Shown here piece after piece: positions 1-11,435 of a DNA stretch of 64,000 bases. This DNA is from Adiantum capillus-veneris (Eukaryota; Streptophyta; Polypodiopsida; Polypodiales; Pteridaceae), in NCBI GenBank assembly GCA_014529385.2, contig CM043969.1, positions 36,281,446 to 36,345,445 on the forward strand, written 5' to 3'. The notes beneath the pieces were generated by a model. That model was given only the letters and a program-made list of their open reading frames with translations. It was not told the DNA's origin and ran no database searches. Positions within the stretch are counted from its first letter, which is position 1. Each line of letters begins with the position of its first letter. The position numbers and the translations under genes are program-made.

Positions 1-647
1 AGCACCCTGTAAAGGAATGGCTGTATCTCCTTGCTCGTGTGCCCAAATGAGCTCATTCTTGGCTCTACAAATTCCCACACAACTTGAGCAACAATGCCAG
101 CATCATTGATGTGGAATTTTGAGCTATTTTGAGCATTTTGTAGGCTATTTTTGACCATTTTTAGGCCATTTTCAGCCATTTTTAGCCCAAAAATGTCACT
201 TTTTGTCCGTAAAAAGCCTAAACAAGCTGGGAAAAATCCCTAAAATTGTGGAAAAATCCCATTGGGCTAAAATTTCATGTTGAACCTCATTTTCGGACCT
301 AGCAAGCACTTTGGATGCGTCTTTCACGTCAGCGTACGAAACCTGCTATTTTTGGCCGAGATTGCCCGTATTGAACTTTCTAGGCAAAACGAGCGTGCCA
401 CTTCGAAACACTTGACATTTGTACATTCACAAAGAAAATTAGGCATATATTTATGTGTAAAAGCATTCCATGGTGCCACGTGTAGGGCCTCGCCCGCCAG
501 GCAAGGTATGTACACGACTGCAACCGTGACATTCATTTTCGCATATATCACACTATGTACATTGTAGCATTTGGTCCCACACATCATAAAAATTAAGAGT
601 GAGGTAGATACTTTAATTTCACATTATGAACGTGCCATGGCACGACA
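1..647 (-). repeat. G1 3' LTR (partial)
   Basis: Direct repeat of about 7146-7779. The boundary at 647 is set by the polypurine tract immediately outside it and by the terminal sequence ACGACA, which as minus strand begins TGTCGT. About 385 bp of this LTR lie beyond the window. Confidence 0.88.
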
Positions 648-660
648 TCCACCCCCTCTA
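648..660 (-). promoter_or_regulatory. G1 polypurine tract
   Basis: The plus strand reads TCCACCCCCTCTA, so the minus strand has TAGAGGGGGTGGA directly next to the 3' LTR. This is the expected plus-strand DNA primer site. G2 has the same motif at 43740-43752. Confidence 0.8.
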
Positions 661-834
661 AACCTGCACATCCTCCGGCATATGCCACGCATATCTTTTG
701 AAGATTCAATTTTCATTTAAGTCAACATACATATCAATTTCGTTATCACTTGAAACCAAATCTAATGCATCGTCCTCTTGTTCTTCATCCACATCCATAA
801 CATTTTCATCAGAGCCTTCATTCGGACTTCTCTG

Positions 835-1521
835 TTAATCAAAGGGATCTGTATCACCTCTTCTTTTGAATAACTTGATTCTTTTCCCTACGATGGGAAT
901 CTTCATTTTTGTCCCATCGAATTCATGCAAGGTATAAGTTGCATTCCCATGTACATGCTGAACCAAATAAGGACCAAACCATCTCTTTGAAAGCTTTCTT
1001 ATTGTTGAATGTTGGTTGTCAAGACTGGTGTCATACACCGACACCCAATCACCTTCCTCAATAGCTTTAGGTCTGAGCCTATGCCTCTTGTCGAATCTGT
1101 CCTTATTCTTTAACCTTGCATCTTTTAATCGTTCTACTGCAATCTCAATATCTTGGGGCCTTCTTTCTAACTGTTGTATGCGCAAAGCAAGAAGGTCTTC
1201 CCTACTCATCCCATCTTCCCAAGGCAATACATTCCATGCGGGAATTACATCCTCAATCGGCATTATAGGTTTCTGACCATACATCAACTCAAAAGGCATA
1301 TAACCAGTAACTGATCTATGAGTTGTACGATCAGCCCATAAAGCATAAGGCAATAACCTAGGCCACTCTCCCATTTTACCTTTGCAGGCCTTAGCCAAAG
1401 ATTTAATGATAGGAGGATGCCCACGCTCCAGTTTTCCATTTCCCTCAGGATTATATGCAGTAGTGAGGGCAAGTTTAATGCCCAATCTAGAGAAAAACTC
1501 CCTTGCTTTGTCAGCATCCAA
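835..1521 (-). pseudogene. G1 integrase, C-terminal part
   Basis: This 228-codon frame continues the integrase core after a frameshift near 1521-1530. It starts in the DADKAREFF segment just after the second catalytic aspartate, then shows the conserved block PEGNGKLERGHPPIIK, whose glutamate is the third residue of the DDE triad. The rest is the C-terminal integrase domain, with the PYLVQHVHGNATYTL stretch and a basic tail (KLFKRRGD). Integrase inserts the element's cDNA into the genome. G2 has the equivalent segments at 43797-44602. I am confident of the family; the frameshift makes it non-functional. Confidence 0.85.
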
Positions 1522-1522
1522 C

Positions 1523-2464
1523 TCACCCCTGTCCCGCTTTTATTCTCCCAACACAACCATAACGGCTAATTACATCATCCAAGAGGAACTTACATACCCC
1601 TTCTGTGCTTTTTGTTCTTAGAGCACGACCTTCAACTTGATTGGTTAAGTCTTCTCGTGCAAGCACTATGTATCTCATTTTCCATAAGCCCAATGGCATC
1701 GTAACCAGATCTACTACCCACTTGTAATGCATGGCCAATTGGTAAGTAGGGTGCAACCCGTGCAACCCATCACGATGACGTACATTTGAATACATTTGAC
1801 ATGTTTCACAGGACTCCACAAAGTGAGATACATCTTTATACATACCTTTCCACCAATACCTCTCTTTCATCTTAGTAAAGGTGGCCCATACACCTCTATG
1901 TCCAACATAAAGACTCTCATGAAACTTTTTCATAAGCTCATTTTGAGCATCCTTATCATTCACGACTCTCATCGGCATTCCATTTCTTTGTTTTGGACGC
2001 TTCCATAAGTATCCATCTTTCAGAAAGTATCCATAGGCCTTTCTACGTATTCTTTTGAACTCTTGATCAGTCACCCCTTCTTGCCTTGTCAAAGTGCTCA
2101 GATAGCGTCCAATGAGAAACCAGTCACCTTGATATAGGTCCTCTGTAAATGACTCAAGTGCATTTGAGAGGCAAACATGATCACCCTTGGTATGCAAGAT
2201 ACTATAGAGCTGTGTGCCTACATCATCGCCCTCGACAACCATGTCATCTTCTTTTTCATACCTTGCTCTTGAAAGCATATCTGCAACTGGATTATCTTTC
2301 CCTGCAATATTCTTTAATTCTGGATTCAAGGACTTTATGTAGGCAATCCATCTCAACATAGCAATGTCAAGAGTTGAGCAGCTTGTGATCATTCCAAGAA
2401 GGGGTAGACAATCAGTCTCCACTATTATATTTGCTCCTATCAAGTACTCTTTGTCACATTTCAA
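1523..2464 (-). pseudogene. G1 RNase H C-terminus and integrase N-terminus
   Basis: The frame opens in the C-terminal part of the gypsy RNase H (VETDCLPLLGMI, then NPVADMLSRARY, where ADxLSR is the usual end of this domain). It continues into the integrase HHCC zinc-binding region (FHESLYVGH, then CETCQ) and the first catalytic aspartate in WVVDLVTMPLG. It stops just after YGCVGRI, where a frameshift moves the rest of the integrase into the frame ending at 835. Upstream it is separated from the RT frame by one amber codon at 2480-2482. Confidence 0.85.
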
Positions 2465-2479
2465 AGCTGTGACTACTCC

Positions 2480-4096
2480 CTATAACTCTCTTTTTAACTG
2501 TGGATAGTTGCGTTGATGAGCACTTAGGAATTTTGCTCCAAACCTCACTACATATCGCTTGCCATCATTATCATCTTGCCCAATCGCCCATCCAATTCCT
2601 GTGGGGCTAGTATCCACTGTCATAATTACATATCTTCCACATTCATAGTTTGCTTTTCTCAAAGTTGGAGACATAATCAGCAACTTCTTTAATTTCCTCA
2701 TGGCATGGGTATGCATTTTTTCCCATTGAAACTTTTTGTTCTTTCTCAAAATCTGATACAAAGGATCTGCTACATGTGCATAATGCGGAATCCAGGTAAC
2801 ATAAAACACACATGCACCCAAGAACCTTCGAACCTCAGTGACATTTATACATTTCTCTTTCATTCTCTGGATTACATCAATCTTTGCAAGACAAGGCCTT
2901 CTACCATATGGCCCGCACGTATGTCCCACAATAAGAACTTCATTCACACCAAACACTGACTTTTGGCCACACAAGGTAAGGTTCACCTCTTCCAACCTTG
3001 ACAAGATATTATCACAATCATTGATATGGGTTGCCACATACTTTCGACACCCCCTCCAATATAGAGCCACATCTTTATCACTTACATCACGTCCTTTGAT
3101 TGGCACATCATCAAGGAAAGGCATTGTAGTTTGAGGTATGAAGTCACGTAGGACTTTGTTCATACCATTCATCATATGTGAAACTGAATTAGTTGCCCCG
3201 TGAGGTAAGGTGCACATCCTTACTAAACCCAAGGGTGTCCCCATGGTAGTCAGGTCCCTGCTTTCCATTGCTAGTTCAAACTGATCATACCCTGAGTACA
3301 AATCTCCCATAGAATATATTGTCCTCCCTGCAAATGCCTCTACAAACTCATCGACAACTGGCCCTAAACCCACATTTCTGATTGTCACCTTGTTTACAGG
3401 TTGCATATCCTGAATAAAGCGTAAAGAACTATTTTTCTTCGGAACATTGAACCACCTATTTGAATATGGAGCACAAGAAGGTTCCAAAATAACCATCTTG
3501 ATCTTCTCATTAAGCAACTCAATGAGTTTTGGAAAATGAGCCTTTGGAACACGAATAGGCCTCAAGTTCCAAGGTACATGAGGGATAGTGAAGATCACCA
3601 TAGGAGCAACAATGGATGGATCAACACACCCTATCTCATAAGGCTCAAATGCAAAAGATTTTCCGTGTTTGGCAAGCATGTCTTCAAAGCATATCTTTTC
3701 AGCTTTTGTCAAACTGTCCTCGCAACCAACCTTTAACTCTTTCAAAGAATCCTTTGTGAACTTGTGACCAATCTTGCTTGGGTCACGAAGGCTAGGTTGC
3801 AAAGCAGCTTGTTCCATCTTATTTGTGCAGTCTTTTGGTAGAGGTAATGCCACTGGTTTCACTTTCTTTGCCACGGACGTATACTTAGTCTCCACTCTTA
3901 CATCAACACTTTGAGCATTTTTGAAATCCTCAATGGCCTTGTACATTTCTATTGAGCATACTTTCACAACCTCACTTCCCATACGCAAATTGCAATCCGC
4001 TAAAGACTCCAAATCTTGCATAGTATCCACAAAAGAACACTCATCAAACACACCAGCAATGCATTCTTCATCTTCTAGCAAACCATTCATCTTCAA
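2480..4096 (-). pseudogene. G1 reverse transcriptase and RNase H N-terminus
   Basis: 538 codons. The RT core runs from about residue 170 (the proline-rich NLRPIRVPKAHFPK) through the fingers and palm. The catalytic box is FLDD at about residues 327-330, with both aspartates present. The RNase H start (VIMTVDTSPTGIGWAIGQ) begins near residue 490. The frame ends at an amber codon inside KREL, where G2 has tryptophan (KRELWDM), so a TGG-to-TAG change explains the stop. RT copies the element RNA into DNA. This is the best preserved gypsy RT of the G1/G2 family here. The RT frame itself is open, but flanking breaks make a working polyprotein unlikely. Confidence 0.88.
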
Positions 4097-4266
4097 ACGT
4101 CTTTGTACACTATTTACATGTTGTCGTTCACGCTGCTTTAAGTCCTCACACTCAGTAAAAGCAATAGATCCATAGTCTGATAATCCTACAAAACCTATAG
4201 AAAATGTATCCTTTGCATATACATCATGCGATAACCTTTCTCTTCTTGTACCACTGCAATCCCGCT

Positions 4267-4632
4267 CTACAATGGTACATGGCCAAAACCCTTCATATCC
4301 CTGTAGTCCTTGAATTCTTTGCTCATCTTTGGCAAGGGTTGCTCTCTAAAACTTTCACGGTTCCTTTCATGGTCCACACAAACAGTAAGGAACTGTACTG
4401 CACGCTTCCCATCCCTGCTCCTTATTCTTGCATAAGCTGACCCATCATCCATCACCTTGGTTTCCATGCGAGTAGCAGTTATGTATGGCTGCCCAAGGAT
4501 AAGAGGATATGTAGACATCTCCTGTACAAAGAAATTTTGGTCATCTTTCACTTCCCCAATAGTCACCTTTACATTTGGACAAGCTCCGTACAGCTCCCTT
4601 GATGAGTTGTTTGTGCTGCACGAATCATCCAT
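4267..4632 (-). pseudogene. G1 protease C-terminal part
   Basis: A 121-codon frame downstream of the protease active site. It contains ELYGACPNVKVTIGEV and YPLILGQPYI; the ILGQP motif is the conserved second signature of retropepsins. It overlaps the upstream frame and reads through the region where that frame ends, so the gag-protease reading frame shifts near 4570-4630. G2 has the counterpart at 47231-47437. Confidence 0.78.
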
Positions 4633-5996
4633 CCATGATTTATATCAATTGGCCATTTTCCTTTTTGATAAAGACTCTTTGACATGAGGTTAATTTCTGA
4701 CCCATGATCTATCAACGCAATGTATGGCTCTTCCAAGTCTCCCACTTTTACCAGCATCTTAGCAGTTGCTCTTGCCGAGTGACTATTCAAGTAGTAGCTC
4801 TTGGGAGTGGTCTCCACTTCATCTTCATCATCCAAGAAGCGAACGTGTTTTACTCCTCCCCTAGACTTGTAGCATCCAACAATAGTTTCATCACCTTGTT
4901 TGCCATAGACCTGTACACCCTGTGCATTTAAAGTCTCTTCTTCACCCTCTACATGGATAGATTCAGTAAGAGACTGCCGCTTCCTCTTTATGATATCAAT
5001 TATTTCTTCGTGGAATTCCCGCTTTGCTATACCAAGGACCTCACCCATGGTAAATTCTACCTTACTCTTTAGAATCCTCTCTTCCAAAACCTTTTTGAGA
5101 TCCGTTTCTGCCTCTATATCGGATTGGAGTTTATAGGCCGGACCCTTTGCTTTCGATTTTGTTGCATCCTTCTTCTTGTCTTTAGAGGCCTCTTGCATAG
5201 GCACTTCGGGGACAGGCATGTGTTGCGGGGAAGGTGATCTAGGAGGCACTATGTCATTTCTACCTCCACTCCTCGTTTCGGGCTTTGAAGGCCCTTCATC
5301 CCCATTCTCCCACCTATGTTTATCTTCAACAATGGCCTCATTTTCTTGGCATTTGGAAATATATTCATGCACTGACAAAGAGTCCACACGGTCATTCCAA
5401 CCTGCTTCGAGCCGAATGCAATCTCCAGCTTCGTGTAAAACCTCTATAGTCATTTTACCCTTCACAGCAGACTCTATAGTGCATGGCCATAGCTCTCCAA
5501 TACCATTAGATTCCTCTTCTCCAGCCTTGAATGATCCTTTTTTATTAATAGGATCCACCTTCAACCCATAGGCGGCTACCTCAACCATTGAGATGGCATG
5601 GCTAGTAGCCATGTCCTCAACTAGTTTCTTCATCCCGCCTTTGCCAAAGTTTGTTCCCAAGAGCTTACCCATTTCACTTAAGTGAATTTTTCCATCTTTA
5701 AAGAAAACGAGCTCCTTTGTCAAAGCGTCTTTAAAACTTTCACAATCCCTCCTTCCATGGTCAGTACTATCGCACCATATGCATCTATTGACAAAGCCTT
5801 CTCTGGTTTGCGGTCGTTGTCTTGTAGATTGACCTGATGGTTGCCCCTTTTCTTCTACCCTTGTAAGCTTTAACTTGAGCTCTTGCATTCCTTTGACAAT
5901 ATCATCTAGGATGGATTTGTCACTCTTTGGAACCACAATCACAAGCTTTATAGGACTCTTGAAAACACTTGGGGATTGCGTAGGGTTGACTATCAT
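4569..5996 (-). pseudogene. G1 gag C-terminus with zinc knuckle, and protease active site
   Basis: 475 codons. A retroviral-type zinc knuckle with spacing C-X2-C-X4-H-X4-C lies at about C72, C75, H80 and C85 (CIWCDSTDHGRRDC) and would bind RNA during packaging. A charged, low-complexity linker follows. Near the end, IALIDHGSEINLMSKS is the protease active-site loop (D about 430). The usual D-S/T-G is D-H-G here, and the same DHG occurs in G2, so it is a family feature rather than a private mutation. The frame ends at a shift into the 4267-4632 frame. Confidence 0.82.
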
Positions 5997-6179
5997 CTTG
6001 TCTCTTCGTCGTTGTCGCTTAGCTAGCAGTGAAATGGCGTCTTCGACCTTATTCTAATCAGTCTTTAAACCCTGTTCTGCATCCTTATCCTAAAGTAGTA
6101 GCTCTAACTTCTCTTGAATCTCTTTACCTGTTGCCTGCAAAAACAGCTCTCTCTTCTAGACTGAGTTCAGTGTAGCCTT

Positions 6180-6693
6180 TTAAGTCCTTGGCAGTTGATC
6201 ATAACGGCGCTCAAATTCCCTTAGCAGTTCGGTAGGTGAGAGCCCCTCTTTTGGCAGAACAACCCACTCTAAGAAAGTCCTCTTTGTTACCCTTTCGGAG
6301 TCCTCCATGAAATACTCTTCCTTCAAGGCTAATTTGAATGCTTTGCAAGTTGCCCCACGCTCATTTCTAATTCCCCTTAAATGCTCTTTGATCTCGGGAA
6401 CCACAGCAAGTTCAAAACTTTGCACCATCTCTGCTTCGGGCACTCGATGAAGCTCCATCTCCTTTACATACCCACAAAGATACTGTGTTACATCTTTAAC
6501 TTTAAATTTGGTCCAAGTTCTTCACCACAGATTGAAGTGCTTTGGTTGAGGAAAGCTCCCTCCTTTCTGCAGCTTGCTGCAGCTGCATAAACATTGCAAA
6601 AGCTTGAAACATCTGCATTGTGACTAGATCAAACCAAACCCCTTGTTGCTCTTGTTGCTCCATAGCTTTAAAAATTTCTTTTGAGACCTTCAA
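6180..6693 (-). pseudogene. G1 gag N-terminal region
   Basis: Two frames joined by a frameshift. 6693-6502 holds a glutamine-rich start (FQAFAMFMQLQQAAERRE). 6458-6180 holds a capsid-like helical segment (LALKEEYFMEDSERVTKRTFLEW, then a leucine-rich end). The second segment is nearly identical to G2 at 48901-49257, which supports it as the Gag capsid region of this family. It lies directly downstream of the primer-binding site, as expected for gag. Confidence 0.75.
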
Positions 6694-6728
6694 TGATGAT
6701 TTTGAACCTTTAACCTAGCCTACTTCGT

Positions 6729-6741
6729 GTCGGGTTCACCA
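6729..6741 (-). promoter_or_regulatory. G1 primer-binding site
   Basis: The minus strand reads TGGTGAACCCGAC, a few bases inside the 5' LTR. TGG pairs with the CCA end of a tRNA. G2 has the same core at 49432-49447. It is not the initiator-Met type; I cannot name the tRNA from memory. Confidence 0.7.
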
Positions 6742-6747
6742 AAAATG

Positions 6748-7779
6748 TGTCAAGAAGTGCGCAGTGCGATTAGGAAACCGTTGGGCCTCTGACTGCGAGG
6801 ATTCGTAGCAAAATCAAGCAAGTCGTAGACGATTCAAAGCCAAAAACACACTAAAAAAGAACAAAACTCCAACCATGAAAGCTCCACTTTGAAAAAGAAC
6901 AAATACTAACGCAAAACTCTTGTGTGTGTGAAGATTAGGTGTAGCCTCGCTCCCAATTGCACAGATGCACTGCTCATTCGACTTGTTAAACACCCTAAAT
7001 TTACGCTTCGATTCTTCATCGTGACCATTTCATGGAAGCTTCAGTACTTCATTGGAGAAGCCCAAGTAGTTATTTGAGGAGGGAAAACCCTAATTGGAGG
7101 CCTCACTACCTCAACCATGTAGTGGAAGCTGCACGGGACTACACTAGCACCCTGTAAAAGAATGGTTGTATCTCCTTGCTTATGTGACCAAATGAGCTCA
7201 TTCTTGGCTCTAAAAATTCCCACACAACTTGAGCAGCAACACCAGCATCATTGATGTGGCATTTTAAGCTATTTTGAGCATTTTGTAGGCTATTTTTGAC
7301 CATTTTTAGCCATTTTTAGCCCAACAATGTTAGTTTTTACCCGTAAAAAGCCCAAACGAGCTGGGAAAAATCCCTAAAATTGTGGAAAACTCCCATTGGG
7401 CTAAAATTTCATGTTGAACCTCATTTTCTCACTTGGTAAGCACTTTGGATACGTCTTTCATGCCAACGCACGAAACCTGCTATTTTTGGTCGGGATTGCC
7501 CGCATTGAACTTTCTAGGCAAAACGAGCTTGCCACATCGAAACACTTGAAATTTGTACATTTCCAAAGAAAATTAGGCATATTTATGTGTAAAAGCATTC
7601 CATGGTGCCACGTGTAGGGCCTCGCCCACCCGGCAAGGTATGTACACGACTGCAACCGTGACATTCATTTTCACATATATCACACAATGTACATTGTAGC
7701 ATTTGGTCCCACACATCATAAACATTAAGAGTGAGGTAGATACTTTAATTTCACATTATGAACGTGCCATGGAACGACA
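6748..7779 (-). repeat. G1 5' LTR
   Basis: About 1,032 bp. On the plus strand it begins TGTCAAG after the primer-binding region and ends ACGACA at 7779, giving TG...CA ends. From about 7146 it matches 1-647 with scattered differences. No sORF pair is visible in it, unlike the LTR of G2. Confidence 0.85.
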
Positions 7780-8412
7780 ACTTTGGGATTGTGGCTATAG
7801 ACGGGTAGTCAGTCAAGGTGCAAATCAAGGGAAACAAGTGAAATTAGCATTGGTTCAATTGTTAGTAAGATGATTTAGGGATGCTTATAGAGAAATTACA
7901 GATTAGTTTCACAATTCAAAACAAGACTAATGGCTAAGAACAAATTAAATCAAGATATCGGCACTAATTTGGCATTGGAAATCCATAGATGCTTCCATTA
8001 AAATTGATAATTGAGAACCCTTCGATAAAAATTGGTTACATACGCCGACGTTGGTATGCCTATTGATTTGCAAACCCCGATTGAGATATCCCAACCTCGA
8101 TGGAAACAATCCACACACACAATTTATGCCCTCGTGCTTGGTGAAGATCCATCCGCTCTTCTTCAATTCACTCGAAATCGAACTCCTGCTTCTTAAACTT
8201 GAGCTTCGATGCCCAATCTCATTCCCTTCCATGTTGATGTTCCGTTGAGTCTTGGTTGTCGAGAGAGAGATATATGCTTCTCCCTTGCTTAGCTCTGAGA
8301 ACGAGAGAGAGATCTTCCTCCTCATTCACCTTCCAAAAACGAGATCACTCTTTAACTTCCTCTTTTTGGCTCTGATGGCTCTCGCGAAAGTTACCAAAAA
8401 TAAAATAAAATC
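7780..8412. other. Unique spacer between G1 and K1
   Basis: About 630 bp that does not match either flanking element. The only structure I can support is a possible first exon on the minus strand (8044-8232, listed separately). The CT/GA-rich stretch at 8255-8320 could be its 5' untranslated leader. Confidence 0.5.
8044..8232 (-). other. Possible first coding exon of an unknown gene
   Basis: The minus strand has an ATG at 8232 in a good plant context (ATCAACATGGAAGG), preceded by a CTCTCTC-rich leader. 63 codons follow (start MEGNEIGH, serine-rich, with an ELKKSGWIFTKHEG stretch) up to a strong candidate donor, GGC|GTATGT, with GT at 8043-8042. The putative intron then runs into the G1 LTR at 7779, so any downstream exons would lie beyond it or be lost. 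I recognise no domain. It may be chance; support is context only. Confidence 0.25.
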
Positions 8413-9054
8413 TGTTAAGTATGGAGCTTGATTTACCCCTTGTAATTTTTTGTATTAAATACGCACATTTGTAAGGCCCCCATTATGGTTGGACGACGGT
8501 CGGAAAGTGGTCGGAAAACGGCTGGTCATTTGGCTGGTTGGTCGGTGGCCACTAGTCAATGGGCTGGCCGATGGCCGAACTCAATGGCTAGTGGCTGATT
8601 TCAAAGGAGGACTTGTTTTCTCAAAGGAAGACACACATGGGCAGATTGAAGGATTCGATTTGGACTTATCTAAACAAGGGCGGATACACATGGCTGCCTC
8701 TTATGAGAGAGAGCAGCCCTTTTGGCCTATAAAAGGAGGCCATTTCTTCACACATTTCACAGTGTGAAATTGATACAACAAGGTGGGTGTGAGGTGGTGA
8801 GAGTGAAGCAAGGTGGGAGCTCTATTAAGGGTACAATCCCTTTGTAACTACTTCTTGTTTGACGTACTAAAGCCATTAAGTGGTTGCTTTCCCATGGATG
8901 TAGCCCACATTGGGTGAACCATGTATAATGTGTGTACTCTCTCTCTCTCTCTCTCTGTCTCTCTCTACTCTATAATTTCTTGTGTGTGAAAATTATCTCT
9001 CTTCATTAAGCAATCTACTCAATTATTTACTTAACTACGTCATATTTCCTAGCA
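8413..9054 (+). repeat. K1 5' LTR
   Basis: Begins TGTTAAGTATGGAG and ends CTAGCA. It pairs with 13060-13718. It contains a GGCCG-rich segment at about 8490-8590, a TATA box at 8728 and a CT microsatellite at about 8938-8967. Confidence 0.9.
8728..8735 (+). promoter_or_regulatory. K1 LTR TATA box
   Basis: TATAAAAG within GGCCTATAAAAGGAGG. The same motif sits at 13406-13413 in the 3' LTR, which supports it as the conserved core promoter of the element. Confidence 0.7.
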
Positions 9055-9056
9055 AC

Positions 9057-9068
9057 TTGTATTAGAGC
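9057..9068 (+). promoter_or_regulatory. K1 primer-binding site (degenerate, initiator Met type)
   Basis: TTGTATTAGAGC starts two bases after the LTR. It differs at two positions from the usual plant copia site TGGTATCAGAGC, complementary to initiator tRNA-Met. Confidence 0.75.
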
Positions 9069-9127
9069 AAGGTTTGCTTGTAGATAAATTATCTCAAGGA
9101 AAGGATTCCTTGAATTGAGTGGGAGTA

Positions 9128-9945
9128 ATGGCAGAGTAAGGTAAGCTCAAGATCAAGAAGTTCAACGGCAAAAAATACCAACATTGGAAGATGCAGATTG
9201 AAGACTATCTCTACAAGAAGGACCTCTATTTGCCACTAGGCGGTCTTGCAAAGAATCCCACAACGATGGTAGATGAAGCATGGATTGTCCTTGATCGAAA
9301 AGCACTGGAAAAAATCCTGTTAATCTTGGCGTCAACAGTGGCATTCAACGTTTTGGAGATGAAGACCACGGAGGACTTGATGAAGTCACTTGACGACTTC
9401 TAGGAGAAACCATCGGCATCCCATAAGGTATTCCTCATAAAGCGCTTGTTCAATCTAAAGAGGGCAGAGAATGGTTCAGTTTCAGAATACCTAAATGACT
9501 TTAACACCAACATAAGTCAGCTTCAATTGGTGAAAATAAATTTCGATGAGATGAAGTGCGAGCTCTCTTTATACTATCGTCTCTATCGGATAGTGGGGAC
9601 AGCCTTGTGATGGAAATAAGTCATTCTATTTTTGGTACAAATACTCTTAAGTTTGATGAAGTTGTGGGTGTTCTCCTAAGCAATAAAATTCAAAGGAGAA
9701 GCACAAGAGAATCGTCAAGTGATGCACTATCAGTGGAAACAAGAGGAAGGCCTAAGAAGAGGTTCAAAAACCAAAAGGGTCTTGATCGCTCAAGACGGAG
9801 CAAGTCACACACAAAGTCAATTCTTGAATGTTAGAAGTGTGACAAGAAGGGCCAGGACAAGAAGAATTGTTGGTCCAAGAAGAAGGAGTCGGAGTCTCAA
9901 AACAACAAGCCAACATCGAAGGCCAATGTGGCAGGTAAAGTAGAG
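9128..9945 (+). pseudogene. K1 gag
   Basis: The ATG at 9128 is followed after two codons by TAA, but the frame then reads KLKIKKFNGKKYQHWKMQIEDYL, a typical copia Gag start (F-G-x-N/K-Y-x-x-W-K). A further stop follows SLDDF near 9401. The capsid continues in shifted frames, with VFLIKRLFNLKRAENGSVSEYL near 9430-9500. A basic stretch at about 9735-9800 precedes a damaged zinc knuckle at 9828-9880: one codon inside it is a stop (ECxKC), and the usual histidine is glutamine (KKGQDKKNC). Gag would form the particle and bind RNA. Confidence 0.85.
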
Positions 9946-11289
9946 CAATATGCTCTAATTCACTCATTAGACAATGTGTCTAATTCCTGCATAGTAGATT
10001 CTGAGGTGCTTCATTCCATGCAACACCACACAAGCAACATTTCCAAGATTACACCAAAGATACTTTTGGGTATGTATACTTGGGAGATGCTGGAGCTTGT
10101 GAAATTATTGGTAAAGGTACTATTTGTGTCAAAACTACTAACAGAAATGAATGGAAGCTTAAATATGTTAGGCATGTTCCTTCTCTTCACAAAAAATCGA
10201 TCTCTATAGGACACTTGGAGGATGAAGGTCACAACCTTGCATTCGGAAGCAAACGGTGAAAGATCTCAAAGGGATCTTTGGTTGTTGCCAAGGGAGAAAA
10301 GGTCGGAACACTTTACGTGTGTACTCTGAGCACACAATCTTCAACTTGTGCAATAGCTATGGAAGTCGAGTGTGCAGTGTGACACTATCAGCTTGGGCAT
10401 ATGAGTACATAAGGAATGCAAATCCTTTAAACAAAGAAGCTTCTTCCAAGTTTGAAAGAAGTGGACTTAGAGTTCTGTGAAGATTGTGGTTATGGGAAAC
10501 AAAAGAGGGTAAAAATTTCAAAATTCAAGAAATGAAAGAAAAAAAAAACTTGACCTGGTTCATTCTGATGTTTGGGGTCCTGCAAGAACACCATCACTTG
10601 GTGGCTCATTGTGTTATGTAACATTCATAGACGATGCGACTAGGAAAACATGGGTTTATGTCATGAAGAATAAATCCGATGTTTTTTCCATATTTCAAAG
10701 GTGGAAAGCCTTTCTGGAGAATGAAGTAGGTACCAAGGTTAAATTCCTCAATTTCGACAATGGAGGTGAATATTGCAGCCAAGCTTTTGAAAACTTTTGT
10801 GCTAGCAGTGGCATTTGGAAGCCAAAGACAACCTCAAGGACACCTCAACAAAATGGGATTTACAAAAGAATGAATAGGACAATCATGGAGCAAGCACAAA
10901 GCATGCGGCTACATGAAGGCCTACCACTTGAGCTTGGGGCAGAAGTTGTAAGTACATATGTGTACTTAATCAACCGGTCACCCTCAACGGCATTGGATGG
11001 GGTAGTTCTAGAAGAGGCATCGGCAAGTAAATCGGTGAATTATGCATTTCTCAAAGTGTTTGGGTGTGAGGCTTTCATGCACATAGATAGAAGCCTAAGA
11101 TCAAAGCTAGATGCAAAGTCCAAAAAGTGTTTCTTCATTGGCTATGGAGAAGGTGACTTTGGGTATCTCCTATGGAATCCTGAAGATGTTAAAATCTTTA
11201 GAAGTAGGGATGTAATTTTTAATGAACAAAATATGGACAAAGATTACTTGGAAAGAAAACAAACCAAAAAGCATGTGATGAGTACATGA
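9928..11289 (+). pseudogene. K1 protease and integrase
   Basis: The protease active site is reduced to SCIVDSEVLHSMQHH at about 9985-10030; the expected D-S-G is D-S-E. The pre-integrase region is frameshifted between 10200 and 10560. The integrase core is open at 10609-11289 (226 codons): CYVTFIDDATRKTWVY carries the first catalytic aspartate, and NFDNGGEYCS the second. The third block reads TPQQNGIYKRMNRT where the family has a glutamate three residues after NG (...NGxxERMNRT), so E is replaced by K. The C-terminus shows KCFFIGYGEGDFGYLLW and SRDVIFNE, typical copia integrase end motifs. Catalytically dead. Confidence 0.88.
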
Positions 11290-11435
11290 AGCTTGAGGAC
11301 GGTGAAGACTCAAGGACTGCAAACGGTGACAATGTGCAATAACGTCAACCAAATGAGGAGCCTCAACCTATTTCCCAAAGATCTGCAAGAGCAAGTAGAC
11401 CTCCAGAAAGGTTCGTTCCTTCCTTCAACCATCTC

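Larger units (their letters stand above)
1..7779 (-). mobile_element. G1: Ty3/gypsy LTR retrotransposon, left end cut by window
   Basis: On the minus strand the order is 5' LTR, primer-binding site, gag, protease, RT, RNase H, integrase, polypurine tract and 3' LTR. Integrase downstream of RT is the Ty3/gypsy order. Positions 1-647 repeat as about 7146-7779. The frames are broken several times, so the copy is defective. It is a distant relative of G2 (16654-51076): same primer-binding sequence, same protease variant and similar pol proteins, but a shorter LTR without the small ORFs found in G2. The two LTRs differ at many sites, so the insertion is fairly old. Confidence 0.9.

Noticed and set aside
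277-567. Open frame in the left end of the window
   Set aside because: It lies inside the G1 LTR, and its repeat at 7411 carries a different, shorter frame; no conservation as protein.
5176-5571. 131-codon plus-strand frame
   Set aside because: Shadow of the G1 gag-protease frame on the other strand.
8489-8767. 92-codon frame in the K1 5' LTR
   Set aside because: The counterpart in the 3' LTR is not preserved as an open frame; a chance frame over short GGCCG repeats.
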